From: Halodesulfovibrio spirochaetisodalis
GTDB taxonomy: Bacteria; Desulfobacterota; Desulfovibrionia; Desulfovibrionales; Desulfovibrionaceae
Assembly (NCBI RefSeq): GCF_001672295.1
Contig: NZ_JXMS01000011.1
Location: 1-64,000 of the forward strand
Length of the DNA: 64,000 bases
Direction: 5' to 3'
Positions 49,774 to 58,266 of the stretch are shown piece by piece (position 1 is the first letter of the stretch; each line of letters starts with the position of its first letter). The translations under genes and the position numbers were made by a program. Under the pieces are notes generated by a model. It had not been told where the DNA came from, ran no database searches, and was given only the letters and a program-made list of their open reading frames with translations.

Positions 49774-50016
49774 ATGCGTACTGTTGATATTGAATTGAAA
49801 TACCCGGTTACCGTGGATGGACATGAATACAAAAAACTTTCCATGCGTGCCCCTAAAGTGCGTGATCAGATCGTGGCGCAAAAGGCATCCGGTAAGGAGG
49901 AGATGGAACTGACTCTGTTTGCTAACCTGTGTGAAATTACACCGGATGTGCTCGAGGAGCTTGAGTTAGCGGATTACAGCCAGCTTCACAGTGCGTACCA
50001 CGATTTTTTATCCTAA
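49774..50016 (+). CDS. Tail assembly chaperone E (zero-frame product)
   Basis: 80 residues from the ATG at 49774 (AAAGGA upstream). The sequence KYPVTVDGHEYKKLSMRAPKVRDQIVAQKASGK, then ANLCEITPDVLEELELADYSQLHSAYHDFL, matches P2 gpE/Mu gp41-type chaperones that coat the tape measure. The final codons contain a slippery heptamer, and the frame continues as E' after a -1 shift. Confidence 0.85.
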   Translation: MRTVDIELKYPVTVDGHEYKKLSMRAPKVRDQIVAQKASGKEEMELTLFANLCEITPDVLEELELADYSQLHSAYHDFLS

Positions 50017-50153
50017 CGCCAGAACTGGCGCGTAACTACGTGTTGTATCTGTCCAGTCATACAGGTTGGGGATACAGCGAGTTGATGGAGATGTCATGTG
50101 AGGAGCTTGCCATGTGGGTGCAGGAGCTAGGGAGGCTGAATGGCAGAGAATAA
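49774..50153 (+). CDS. Tail assembly chaperone E+E' by -1 ribosomal frameshift
   Basis: The heptamer T-TTT-TTA at 50004-50010 is in the zero frame, six bases before the E stop at 50014-50016. A -1 shift opens a frame from 50010 to the TAA at 50151-50153, with product TPELARNYVLYLSSHTGWGYSELMEMSCEELAMWVQELGRL, which resembles P2 E'. E' has no start codon of its own and ends 14 bases inside the tape measure gene. This conserves the P2-type E/E' arrangement. Confidence 0.75.
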
Positions 50154-52011
50154 AGAAACAGTAATGGTTGAGGTTGGTGGGGCAATTGCCCCGGCACTCA
50201 ATGCCGTAACGCAGGCTGTGGAAAAAGAGTACATTAAGATTGGCGACTCTCTTCGAGATTTGAAAAATAAGCAAAATATGCTTGAGAAGTTTGATCCTCA
50301 GCAGGTGCGTAAAGCGGGGCGTGAGTATCGTACCCTGAAACGTGAGGCGGATAAGCTGGAGCGTGCTGTCGCTCGTGTACCTAAGCCTTCAAAGGAAATG
50401 ACGCAGTCTATGCACGCTGCCCGCAAGGCAGCAAACGAAGCAAAATCGTCATATGTGCAGCAACGCAGCAGATTAAAAGAGCTTGGGGATTCGTTGCGTG
50501 CAGCAGGCGTCGATACAAAAAGATGTAGCCTTGAACAGGACAGACTGTCCAAAGCCATTGGTAAAACAGAAGTTCGTATGAGTAAAATGCGAGCTGGCAA
50601 AGGTGGCATTGTAAAGATTGGCAAGGCATTTGAGACAACAGCAAGGTTTGCAGGCTACCTAGGCATTGGGATTGGTAAGGCTGTAGATTTCACTAAAAAA
50701 ATGTCAGCGGTGAATGCGCAGACAGCACAGCAGGAAAAGCTGGCTCAATCGCTGGGTGTTTCTGGTAAGGCATTTGGTGCATGGAGTGCTTTGGCGGCAG
50801 ACGCTGGATTGAAGTCTGACTCTGCAAGCAAAATGATTCAGAATATGAACACCAAGTTCGGTGAAGCAAAGAAGTCTGGTGATGTAAAGCCGATGACTGA
50901 ATCATTAAAGATGCTTGGATTATCATTTAAGGATCTGGAAAAGCTATCTCCTGAACAGCAGTTTGAAACTATAGCAACTGCCATTAAAGGTGCTGGCGAT
51001 GCGCAGGTTGCCCAGTCTGCAGCAAAAAAATTGTTTGGTGGTGATGCAACAGTTTTCTTTGGGCACTTAAGAACGATGAAAGGTGGTTTGAAGGATATCT
51101 ATGCCGAACAGGCTAAATATAATGTGCTGTCTGAAGAAGGACGCTCTGGAGCTGTGAAGTATGCTTCGGCAATGGGAAATGTCGGGAGCGTGGTGTCTTC
51201 TGCTTCTGCGGAATTCTTTGGGCTCATCGGTGGCGCGCTGGCTCCGTTTATAGAGGAGATTGGTCCGAAAATTGGTGCATTATTTAATGAACACAGAGAT
51301 TCTATTAAAGCATTTGGAGCAATGATTGGCGAGGTATTACCGAAGGTAGTTGATGTTGCTTTTTCATTGCTGGATACCGTGGTTAGTGTTTCAGATGCGC
51401 TCGGTGGATTTGGAAATGTTGCTGCCGTGGTAGGAAGCGTGTTGGGCATGAAATTTGTGTATTCCGGCTACCAGATGGTGAAAACACTGTTTGGTGTGGG
51501 ACAAGCTGTTGCTCCGCTCCTTTCCGGTGTGTTCCCTGCGTTGATTGGCGGCATTAAAGCCGTCGGGCTGGCTTTTATGTCGAACCCTATCGGGTTGGCG
51601 ATTAGTGTAGCTGTATTGGCAGTCGGCAGACTAATCTCTACCTGGGATAAGTTGAAGGCAGCATTTAACGCAGGTGGCATTGGCAGTGCGATAGCAACCT
51701 TCTTTGGCATGGGAGGGGACTCTGAAGAAGAAAAAAAAGCTGAAGAAAGTAAAAAGCCAGTCATTGGTGCAGTTCCAGGCGAGTACACTCCCTCATTACA
51801 GGCAAATGCTTCAATTGCAGGTGGTACGCCAAGAAAAGAACTACTGCCTGTGTCGGTAACCCAGTCTCAAGCCTCAAGTAATCAGGTAACAGACAACCGC
51901 ACTGTGACGATCAATGTCTATGCAGCAGAAGGGCAAGCTCCTAAGGCTGTTGCAGAGGCTGTGCACGATTGTTTTACTGGTGAAAGCGGAGCATTATATG
52001 ATTGCGCATAA
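50140..52011 (+). CDS. Tail tape measure protein (T)
   Basis: 623 residues. The N-terminal coiled coil (about 20-130) has DLKNKQNMLEKFDPQQ and EADKLERAVARVPKPSKEM. The P2/TP901-type core at about 170-320 has AQQEKLAQSLGVSGKAFGAWSALAADAGLKSDSASKMIQNM and ALKMLGLSF-like repeats. Several hydrophobic helices at about 365-505 (VAAVVGSVLGMKFVYSG; SNPIGLAISVAVLAVGRLISTWDKL) would insert in the target membrane. At about 0.15 nm per residue it suggests a tail near 90 nm, shorter than many P2-like tails. Confidence 0.9.
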   Translation: MAENKETVMVEVGGAIAPALNAVTQAVEKEYIKIGDSLRDLKNKQNMLEKFDPQQVRKAGREYRTLKREADKLERAVARVPKPSKEMTQSMHAARKAANEAKSSYVQQRSRLKELGDSLRAAGVDTKRCSLEQDRLSKAIGKTEVRMSKMRAGKGGIVKIGKAFETTARFAGYLGIGIGKAVDFTKKMSAVNAQTAQQEKLAQSLGVSGKAFGAWSALAADAGLKSDSASKMIQNMNTKFGEAKKSGDVKPMTESLKMLGLSFKDLEKLSPEQQFETIATAIKGAGDAQVAQSAAKKLFGGDATVFFGHLRTMKGGLKDIYAEQAKYNVLSEEGRSGAVKYASAMGNVGSVVSSASAEFFGLIGGALAPFIEEIGPKIGALFNEHRDSIKAFGAMIGEVLPKVVDVAFSLLDTVVSVSDALGGFGNVAAVVGSVLGMKFVYSGYQMVKTLFGVGQAVAPLLSGVFPALIGGIKAVGLAFMSNPIGLAISVAVLAVGRLISTWDKLKAAFNAGGIGSAIATFFGMGGDSEEEKKAEESKKPVIGAVPGEYTPSLQANASIAGGTPRKELLPVSVTQSQASSNQVTDNRTVTINVYAAEGQAPKAVAEAVHDCFTGESGALYDCA

Positions 52012-52026
52012 TGTTATGGAGGGCAC

Positions 52027-52443
52027 ATGGAAGTAAGACCGGCTATTGCTGAACCGAAAGCTATGATGAAGCTCGGAGACTATACCTTCTCGTTGAAAAA
52101 TGCTGCGTATACAAGTTCCAGTCGTTCCAGTTCATATAAATGGGCAGAGCAGGCGCGTATTGGTAGTAATCCGCATCTGCAATTTACGGGAGTAGGCGCA
52201 GACACATTAAGTCTGCAGGGAGTTGTGCTGCCAACTTATAGAGGGGGGCTTGAACAAGTTGTAACCATGCGGGCGGACGCAGGGAACGGAAAGCCGCTAG
52301 CGTTGACTGATAGCTACGGGGACTTGCACGGTTTCTGGTGCATTACTGCAATTACCGAAAAGGGCAGTGACTTTTTGCCGGGCGGATTTCCGCAGAAAAT
52401 TGAATTCACATTAGAGCTCAAATATGCCGGTGAGAAGATATGA
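52027..52443 (+). CDS. Tail protein U
   Basis: 138 residues. MKLGDYTFSLKNAAYTSSSRSSSYKWAEQARIGSNPHLQFTGVG, then FWCITAITEKGSDFLPGGFPQKIEFTLELKYAGEKI, is characteristic of P2 gpU. It belongs to the tail-tip/tube end assembly. The start is 15 bases after T, and the stop overlaps X (ATGA). Confidence 0.92.
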   Translation: MEVRPAIAEPKAMMKLGDYTFSLKNAAYTSSSRSSSYKWAEQARIGSNPHLQFTGVGADTLSLQGVVLPTYRGGLEQVVTMRADAGNGKPLALTDSYGDLHGFWCITAITEKGSDFLPGGFPQKIEFTLELKYAGEKI

Positions 52444-52646
52444 GCGTAGTATACAGAACAAAGCAAGGTGATGTGCTGGATGCGATTGTGTGTAAGCAGT
52501 ATAACGGTCAATCCGGCGCTCTGGAACAGGTGCTTGAGGCAAATAAGGGGCTTGCAGCCCAAGGTGCTGTTTTGCCTATGGGTGTTCTTGTCACTCTTCC
52601 TGATTTGCCGAAACCGCAAGCTGTTGAGAGTGTACACTTATGGTAG
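52440..52646 (+). CDS. Tail protein X (LysM-like)
   Basis: 68 residues with a LysM-like fold: YRTKQGDVLDAIVCKQYNGQSGALEQVLEANKGLAAQGAVLPMGVLVTLPDL. In P2 and Mu this small protein links the hub. It overlaps both U (4 bases) and D (7 bases). Confidence 0.93.
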   Translation: MSVVYRTKQGDVLDAIVCKQYNGQSGALEQVLEANKGLAAQGAVLPMGVLVTLPDLPKPQAVESVHLW

Positions 52647-53626
52647 CGTATGCACTTGATTACCGGATTGAAGCCAATGGGAAAGACATTACAGAGTTGC
52701 TGCGTGGACAAGTTTCTCAGCTGACTATTACGGATGAGGCTGGATACAAGTCTGATAAATTAAGCCTCACTCTTGCAGATTCAGGCATTGCTTTGCCGGA
52801 GCCGGGTGCAGAATTGACGGCGTACGTTGGCTACAGGAATGAGTTGCGGCTCATGGGGAAGTACATTGTTGATACAGTAACATTAAATTTCCCGCCGGAC
52901 AGCATGGCTATTTCAGCAAATGCAGCACCATTTAAGCAAAGTAAAAACGGGATGACGCCGTTACAATCTCAAAAGTCCCGATCCTTTCCAGCAGGAACGA
53001 TATATGACCTTGTGATGACTATTGCTAATGATCATAACCTTGCGCCGGCATTGGATGCAGGACTGGCAAAGGTTCAGCTATCGCACATTGATCAGAGTGA
53101 CGAGTCTGATATGAACCTGCTGACACGCATTGCCAAACAGTACGATGCAATAGCCAAGGCTAATGGTGGCAGGCTGTTGTTTGTTAAGCGCGGTGAAGGG
53201 AAGAGTACAACGGGGGCAGCAATGCCCAAAATCCATATTACTAAAGAGCAGGTTACAAGCGGCTCTGTTAAAATATCCCAGTGCAGGGCATTTAAGCAGG
53301 TTGTTGCAACATATCGGGACACTGCTGGAGCGATGAATGTTGAGGTGGCAGCTGGGAAAGGCGAACCAGTACACCGTATTAAAGGCGTTTTTTCAGACAG
53401 CGTTCAAGCGTCATCAGCTGCGCAAAAACAACTTAAGGTGTTTGAACGAGGGAAGAGAACTCTTTCATTATCAATCCCCTTTGCTCCGGACTTAGTGGCG
53501 GAATCCCGCATTATCTTAAAAGATTTTCGATCAGGAATTGATGGCGAATGGGGCGTTACCAGAGCCACACATACAATAAACTCCAGTGGGGGTATTACAG
53601 CCATTGAAGCGGAGTTTGTGGTGTGA
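52640..53626 (+). CDS. Baseplate hub protein D (late control D)
   Basis: 328 residues of the Phage_GPD family: YRIEANGKDITELLRGQVSQLTITDEAGYKSDKLSLTLAD at the N-terminus, SDESDMNLLTRIAKQYDAIAKANGGRLLFVKRG near 150-180, and a C-terminal WGVTRATHTINSSGGITAIEAEFVV. It forms the central hub that carries the V spike. It is the last conserved gene of the P2 tail order. Confidence 0.93.
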   Translation: MVAYALDYRIEANGKDITELLRGQVSQLTITDEAGYKSDKLSLTLADSGIALPEPGAELTAYVGYRNELRLMGKYIVDTVTLNFPPDSMAISANAAPFKQSKNGMTPLQSQKSRSFPAGTIYDLVMTIANDHNLAPALDAGLAKVQLSHIDQSDESDMNLLTRIAKQYDAIAKANGGRLLFVKRGEGKSTTGAAMPKIHITKEQVTSGSVKISQCRAFKQVVATYRDTAGAMNVEVAAGKGEPVHRIKGVFSDSVQASSAAQKQLKVFERGKRTLSLSIPFAPDLVAESRIILKDFRSGIDGEWGVTRATHTINSSGGITAIEAEFVV

Positions 53627-53756
53627 ACGGATAAAACAGTCTGAACAGAATGTGCACGAGTTGCGCTTTGTACAAAAAATGTATTGTGAATGTAGTGTAT
53701 TCAAGTAGAATGCGTCCTTCTATAGTTATTATATTATGATACTTGAAGAGGTACAT

Positions 53757-53945
53757 ATGAACACAGAAGCAGCAACACCTAATATTCTGTTCAAAGCTAT
53801 AACTTGTATTCATCAGATGGAAAATATGCTTGGGTATCTCATACAGCATATGAACGATGATGATGAAACGAAAGATGTACTTATAGTTACAAAGCAATTT
53901 GCAAAAAGTTATGTTGAAGAAATAGAACGAGAATTGCAGAAGTAG
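53757..53945 (+). CDS. Small acidic helical protein at the end of the tail cluster
   Basis: 62 residues from the ATG at 53757 (GAGG upstream; an earlier ATG at 53736 has none). It has an amphipathic helix, FKAITCIHQMENMLGYLIQHMNDDDETKDVLIVTKQFAKSYVEEIERELQK. No family match. It is 130 bases after D, before a bidirectional terminator, so it may be part of the last tail transcript. Confidence 0.45.
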   Translation: MNTEAATPNILFKAITCIHQMENMLGYLIQHMNDDDETKDVLIVTKQFAKSYVEEIERELQK

Positions 53946-53958
53946 AGTAGTACATGTG

Positions 53959-53990
53959 AAAAGGAAGCTGAAAAAACAGCTTCCTTTTTT
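53959..53990. terminator. Bidirectional terminator ending the tail cluster
   Basis: AAAAGGAAGCTG pairs with CAGCTTCCTTTT around AAAAAA, followed by TT; it serves the plus-strand cluster and the minus-strand gene ending at 54017. Confidence 0.85.
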
Positions 53991-54016
53991 ATGGTGTAGA
54001 GAATGAATTGCTACAT

Positions 54017-54880
54017 TTATTTTTTGTAAAAGAAGCCTCGGTAATTACCATCAGGTAATTTTTGGGGTAACGAATATTTTTTTGTGGTTAACAGTTTGTA
54101 CAGTGCGGGATCATGTCTTTCTATATATTCTTTTTTGTAGAGTCTCCATTCATCATCAATTTCATGAGCACGCTTGGACTGGGCGCCAAGGATTGAGGTC
54201 ATACCCCAATAAATATATTCAACAGCCATTCCTTCATAATTACATGTGTCATCGTAGTACGTGAACCATGCTGTGTCTGGGTAGCGTGAAGGAACTGACG
54301 TAAAATGACCTCCGCGTGCCTTATCCATTGCGCGTGTTAATGCGCTCTCATCTTCTATTCCAAATATTTCAGGATAGGCTTCTGCATAGCCGGCACTTGT
54401 AATAAGGTGCCAAATTTCTTCAATGGAAGCATCAAAACGGCCTGTGTGTTGTTGGGCGTGCCATTCTGGTCGTGTTTCATCATTCCCAAGATCTTGCCCG
54501 TACCCCTTCAGTAGCGACTGTTCATGGGCTTCCATCATTTGCTCTAACCGTTCTTCACTGCTCCACATAACTAGAAACGCGTCGTTTTTGTGCATGGCTT
54601 CGAGAATAAGTGGATTGTCAACGTTTCCGTCTTCGTCGTTGTCGAGGTATTGTGCGAAGATATTTGCTGCATGCAGCAATCTTCTTTTTGAAATGCCTGA
54701 ATCAGCGTAGATCGGGATGCCGAACACCTCTATCTGGCGATCAAAAAGTGGCAACAGATCAGCTGCAGGTTGTGTAATCTCAAATGTTGGTGGCGTGCTT
54801 GCGACGTCTGCTGAGGCATGTGCCTTGCCGATGACGATCAAGGAAAAGATGAGTAGAATGGATATCTTGATTCGAGACAT
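54017..54880 (-). CDS. Secreted protein with EF-hand-like loop, paralogue A
   Basis: 287 residues with a signal peptide (about 1-23, ending KAHASA). A DNDEDGNVDNP loop at about 80-90 resembles a calcium EF-hand (D-x-D-x-D-G). The conserved core is EEIWHLITSAGYAEAYPEIFG, AMDKARGGHF, then EGMAVEYIYWGMTSILGAQ and a C-terminal KLPDGNYRGF. The E-x-x-H-x-x-x-x-x-G-Y and H-rich spacing hint at a metal-dependent hydrolase, but no named family was recognised. A close relative lies just upstream at 55189-56052. Confidence 0.55.
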   Translation of the reverse strand: MSRIKISILLIFSLIVIGKAHASADVASTPPTFEITQPAADLLPLFDRQIEVFGIPIYADSGISKRRLLHAANIFAQYLDNDEDGNVDNPLILEAMHKNDAFLVMWSSEERLEQMMEAHEQSLLKGYGQDLGNDETRPEWHAQQHTGRFDASIEEIWHLITSAGYAEAYPEIFGIEDESALTRAMDKARGGHFTSVPSRYPDTAWFTYYDDTCNYEGMAVEYIYWGMTSILGAQSKRAHEIDDEWRLYKKEYIERHDPALYKLLTTKKYSLPQKLPDGNYRGFFYKK

Positions 54881-55188
54881 ATAAGCTCCCTTATGAAAAG
54901 TAACGATTCGTATAAGGCCAAACGATATGTAAGCTTGGTCTTACGTATCTCTATTGAGGATATATGTCGTAAGATATGTCTTGTTGGGTAGAGGGAGGGT
55001 TAAGTTCTAGCGTGCTAACATTTTAATTTAATAAAATATTTATAGGATAAGAAGTCGTTGCCCTGCATAAGTGCTAAAAAAAGAGTGCACATAAAATGTG
55101 GCTGCAAGATTTTATCCTGCAGCCACTGAGAGCAAGCGGTGCCTTATTAGGATGCAATGTCTGATAAGGTTAGCTTGATTGTGGAAAC
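54881..55188. other. 308-bp spacer between the two secreted paralogues
   Basis: It holds the hairpin GTGGCTGCA / TGCAGCCAC (55098-55126) with AT-rich ends on the minus side, a likely terminator for paralogue B, and the promoter region of paralogue A. The two paralogues are therefore probably separate transcripts. Confidence 0.5.
55098..55126 (-). terminator. Terminator after secreted paralogue B
   Basis: 9-bp stem GTGGCTGCA with TGCAGCCAC; on the minus strand it is followed by ATTTTAT. It lies about 62 bases beyond the stop. Confidence 0.6.
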
Positions 55189-56052
55189 TTATTTTTTGTG
55201 AATGAATCCACGGTAATTTCCGTCAGGCAATTTTTTTGGAAACACGTACTTCTCTGTTGTGAGCAGGTCGAAGAGCGTTGGATCTTGCTTTTGAACATCC
55301 GTTTTTTTGTAAAGCTTCCATTCAGCAGTAATTTCGCCAGCGCGCTTTGCTTGCGCACCCAGAATTGATGACATACCCCAGTATATGTATTCAATAGCCA
55401 TGCAATTGTAGTCACATGTTGTATCATCATATGTATACCATGCACTGGCTGGGTAGCCAGAAGGAATTTCAGTGAAATGTCCGCCTCGTGCTCTGTCCAT
55501 TGCTTTCGTCAGTGTACTTCCAGATCCTTCACTAAATGCTTCAGGGTACGCTATTGAGTAACCTGCACCTGTAATTAGATGCCATATTTCTTCAAGTGCA
55601 GCATCAAATTCACCTAAATGACCACTTGTGTGCCATTCTGGCTTTGTTTCGTTACTTCCTAAGTCTTGTGCCTTTAGTTTTACCGACGACTTTTCTAAAG
55701 CGGTTGTGGTTTTTTTAATGATGTCTTCATTACTCCACATGAATAAAAATGCTTTTGATTCATGCATTGCTTCAATAACAAAAGGATTATCTATTTTTCC
55801 ATCTTCGTTGTTGTCCAGATATTGTGCCATTACGTTTGCGGCATGGAGTAATTTATCATCTGGAACTTGTGGGTCTGCAAAAATGGGAATGCCGAATACT
55901 TCTACCTGACGATCAAAAAAAGGAAACTCACCAATTATGCATGGTTCAATTGAAAAAGTAGGAGGCCTATACATCTCTTCGTCTGAGGCGTAGGCATTGC
56001 AGGCAAAAATAAATGTAACCATAATTAACAATACTATTTTTAATCTAGACAT
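55189..56052 (-). CDS. Secreted protein with EF-hand-like loop, paralogue B
   Basis: 287 residues, same length as paralogue A, and about 60% identical by eye. It has a signal peptide (about 1-22), an equivalent loop DNNEDGKIDNP in which the third Asp is Asn, the core EEIWHLITGAGYSIAYPEAF, AMDRARGGHF and CMAIEYIYWGMSSILGAQ, and the end KLPDGNYRGF. Two cysteines in CDYNC are extra relative to A (CNYEG). This is a tandem duplication with divergence in metal-loop and cysteine residues. Function unknown. Confidence 0.55.
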   Translation of the reverse strand: MSRLKIVLLIMVTFIFACNAYASDEEMYRPPTFSIEPCIIGEFPFFDRQVEVFGIPIFADPQVPDDKLLHAANVMAQYLDNNEDGKIDNPFVIEAMHESKAFLFMWSNEDIIKKTTTALEKSSVKLKAQDLGSNETKPEWHTSGHLGEFDAALEEIWHLITGAGYSIAYPEAFSEGSGSTLTKAMDRARGGHFTEIPSGYPASAWYTYDDTTCDYNCMAIEYIYWGMSSILGAQAKRAGEITAEWKLYKKTDVQKQDPTLFDLLTTEKYVFPKKLPDGNYRGFIHKK

Positions 56053-56245
56053 AGAACCTCCGTAATAGTGTATAAAAAGAAAAACACCTGAACCAATCCT
56101 ATTGCATAAGCAGTTTTAAGGAGAGATATGTCGAGATATACAGTTAAAAAGGTTGAGAAAAGGTTAAGTTTGTATACGTTTACTTTTTGTTTATATATGT
56201 GATGTCCTAATAGGATAACGCTTTTTCATGGTGTTGTTATAAAAA

Positions 56246-56287
56246 AACGGACTACAGTAGCAGCTATGCAGCCCTGAAGTCCGTTAA
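56246..56287 (-). terminator. Terminator of the Ugp-like operon
   Basis: AACGGACT...CAG pairs with CTG...AGTCCGTT. The plus-strand A-run at its left gives a U-run in the minus transcript. It lies about 20 bases beyond the acetyltransferase stop. Confidence 0.7.
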
Positions 56288-56304
56288 TGGTAATAGAGTA
56301 TGTG

Positions 56305-56925
56305 CTATGAATGTTTTTCAATAAATTCCTCAACTGATAATTGCTGGAAATCTCGTAACGCAGCCTGAAGTCTCAAGTGATCCCAATCCCACCATGCTAT
56401 TTCAAACAGTTTTTCTTGTACTGAGTGTGAAAAGCGGTAGCGGAGATGTGTTGCAGGGTTGCCGACAACAATTGAGTACGGTTGTATATCTTTTGTAACG
56501 ATTGCACCTGCACCGACGATAGCACCGGTTCCAACAGTATTCCCTGGAAGTATGACGGCACCGTGTCCTAGCCATACATCGTGTCCTATGGTGACTGCAT
56601 TTTCACGTCGCCATTCGAAGAGTTGTTCATCATTTTTTCCCATATGATAGAACGATGCCCGATAGGTGAAGTGATGTTGGGAAGCACGCCAATATGGATG
56701 GTTGCTGGGGTTGACTCGAACGTGTGATGCTATGGAACAGAATTTTCCTACTCGGGTGTAGATGAGGTCACAGTCATTCATCACATAGGAATAGTCATCA
56801 ATGATACATTCCATCAGCTTTGTCCGTGCTGCAATATCTGTCCACTTTCCAAGAGTACAGTCTACTATGGAGGCTTCCGGATGGATGAGCGGAGCGGAAG
56901 AGCTTTGTTCTACTGTTGCATTCAT
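56305..56925 (-). CDS. Hexapeptide-repeat acetyltransferase, phosphonate-operon type
   Basis: 206 residues of left-handed beta helix. HPEASIVDCTLGKWTDIAARTKLMECIIDDYSYVMNDCDLIY, then VGKFCSIASHVRVNPSNHPYWRASQHHFTYR, and the coenzyme-A end IGHDVWLGHGAVILPGNTVGTGAIVGAGAIVTKDIQPYSIVVGNPA, match the xenobiotic acetyltransferase family, including the subgroup found in phosphonate (phn) operons. His in NHPYW is the probable catalytic base. It is the last gene of the minus-strand Ugp-like operon, 51 bases after the binding protein. Confidence 0.8.
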   Translation of the reverse strand: MNATVEQSSSAPLIHPEASIVDCTLGKWTDIAARTKLMECIIDDYSYVMNDCDLIYTRVGKFCSIASHVRVNPSNHPYWRASQHHFTYRASFYHMGKNDEQLFEWRRENAVTIGHDVWLGHGAVILPGNTVGTGAIVGAGAIVTKDIQPYSIVVGNPATHLRYRFSHSVQEKLFEIAWWDWDHLRLQAALRDFQQLSVEEFIEKHS

Positions 56926-56976
56926 GTTGACCCTTTTTATGAATTGAAAGAGGAAAGCAACGTGTTGTGTAACGCG

Positions 56977-58239
56977 TTAATTAGCAAGGCGCTGGACACG
57001 CTTGTTCAGCTCTTCAATAGTTGCATCAACGTTGGCATTGGTTGTAACAATCTTTTCCATGCCGCTGTATAATACTTCAGTAATTTTGAGACCGTTTTTC
57101 CCCGGGAACGCATACCAGCCAGTCATGTAAGGCTGATGTTTGTAAACTGTAAGAGCATTGGGGTTTTTCTCAAACTGGTCGCGGAGGGCAGCAACAGCCA
57201 ATTTGTTTGGAGCCATATAGCCCGTGTTTGTGGCAACTACTTTTGCTCCTTCAATGCCGCACCAGAATTTCAAGAACTTCCAGACTGCTTTTTGCTTTTC
57301 AGGGTCTTTGGTCAGCATAACAGCAGCGTTGCCCCCTACAGGAAGTTTGCTGCCTTTGTGGAGCTGCGGGAAAAAGCTTGTTTTGATAGTAAACCGGTCG
57401 CCAATTGCATCTTGGGCATTGTTAAGGATAGATGAAGAAGCGATGAGAAGGCCAAGCTTGCCGGAGTAGAAGTCCATCTTTGCAGAACTCCAGTCATAGT
57501 CCTTGCGCATATTACCTTTGGTTACCATTTCACGCAGTCGAGCGAATGCCTGTTTGCCTTTGGGTGAGGTGAGCAGAACGTTTTTTTCACCAGAATCCAT
57601 AAAGCTGCCGCCTTCAGCAAACAGCAATGCCTGCAATTGCCAGAATCCAGTTTCACCCCAATAGTAGAAAAAGCCGTTCGCGTTGGAAGCTCCTTCCACT
57701 TTATGAGCAAACTCGTACACATCTGCCCATGTTTTGGGCAGGTTTTTCTCTGTGTATCCGGCTTTGCGCGCTAACTCCATGTTGTAAAAAGCAATTGGCT
57801 GGGAAACAGCAAATGGCAATCCGTAAACCTTGTTATTGAACCTGCATGTCTGAAACATGGCATCGTAAAATCCTGCAGCACTGAACCCCGCCTCATTGTT
57901 AATAAACCGATCAATAGGCTGAGCAATGCCTTTTTCTACCAACACGCGGACACGGGATATGCCTTGAAAGCTTACATCCGGCAGACTGTTTGTCATGGCT
58001 GCGCGTAATACTTTTTTAGTACCGTCTTCATAGCTTTGGTATTTAGTACGGACCTTGACTTCGATGTCCGGTTCTATTTTGTTAAATTGATCAATAAGTT
58101 TTGGGTGCACTTTATCGAACAGGTTAGGGTATGGGTATTCAATAATAATTTGTGTTTTGGCAGCAGCAGTCATGCACATGGCAAAGACCATGATGAGCGC
58201 AAGTAGCAGGGGAAATTTTTTATTGTCGGGGACACGCAT
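56977..58239 (-). CDS. ABC transporter periplasmic binding protein (UgpB-like)
   Basis: About 420 residues. The ATG at 58239 is chosen because TGGAGTG lies six bases before it. Signal peptide ...LLLALIMVFAMCMTAAA, then KTQIIIEYPYPNLFDKVHPKLIDQFNKIEPDIEVKVRTKYQSYEDG. It is a type I binding protein with GVNAAVMLTK-like hinge and W-rich ligand cleft (KPFLKFWCG, HQPYMTGWYAFPGKNG). The relatives are UgpB/carbohydrate receptors, and the phosphonate-type neighbours suggest glycerophosphodiesters or related phospho-compounds. Confidence 0.85.
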   Translation of the reverse strand: MRVPDNKKFPLLLALIMVFAMCMTAAAKTQIIIEYPYPNLFDKVHPKLIDQFNKIEPDIEVKVRTKYQSYEDGTKKVLRAAMTNSLPDVSFQGISRVRVLVEKGIAQPIDRFINNEAGFSAAGFYDAMFQTCRFNNKVYGLPFAVSQPIAFYNMELARKAGYTEKNLPKTWADVYEFAHKVEGASNANGFFYYWGETGFWQLQALLFAEGGSFMDSGEKNVLLTSPKGKQAFARLREMVTKGNMRKDYDWSSAKMDFYSGKLGLLIASSSILNNAQDAIGDRFTIKTSFFPQLHKGSKLPVGGNAAVMLTKDPEKQKAVWKFLKFWCGIEGAKVVATNTGYMAPNKLAVAALRDQFEKNPNALTVYKHQPYMTGWYAFPGKNGLKITEVLYSGMEKIVTTNANVDATIEELNKRVQRLAN

Positions 58240-58266
58240 GGGAAACACTCCATTGCAGGTTACAAG

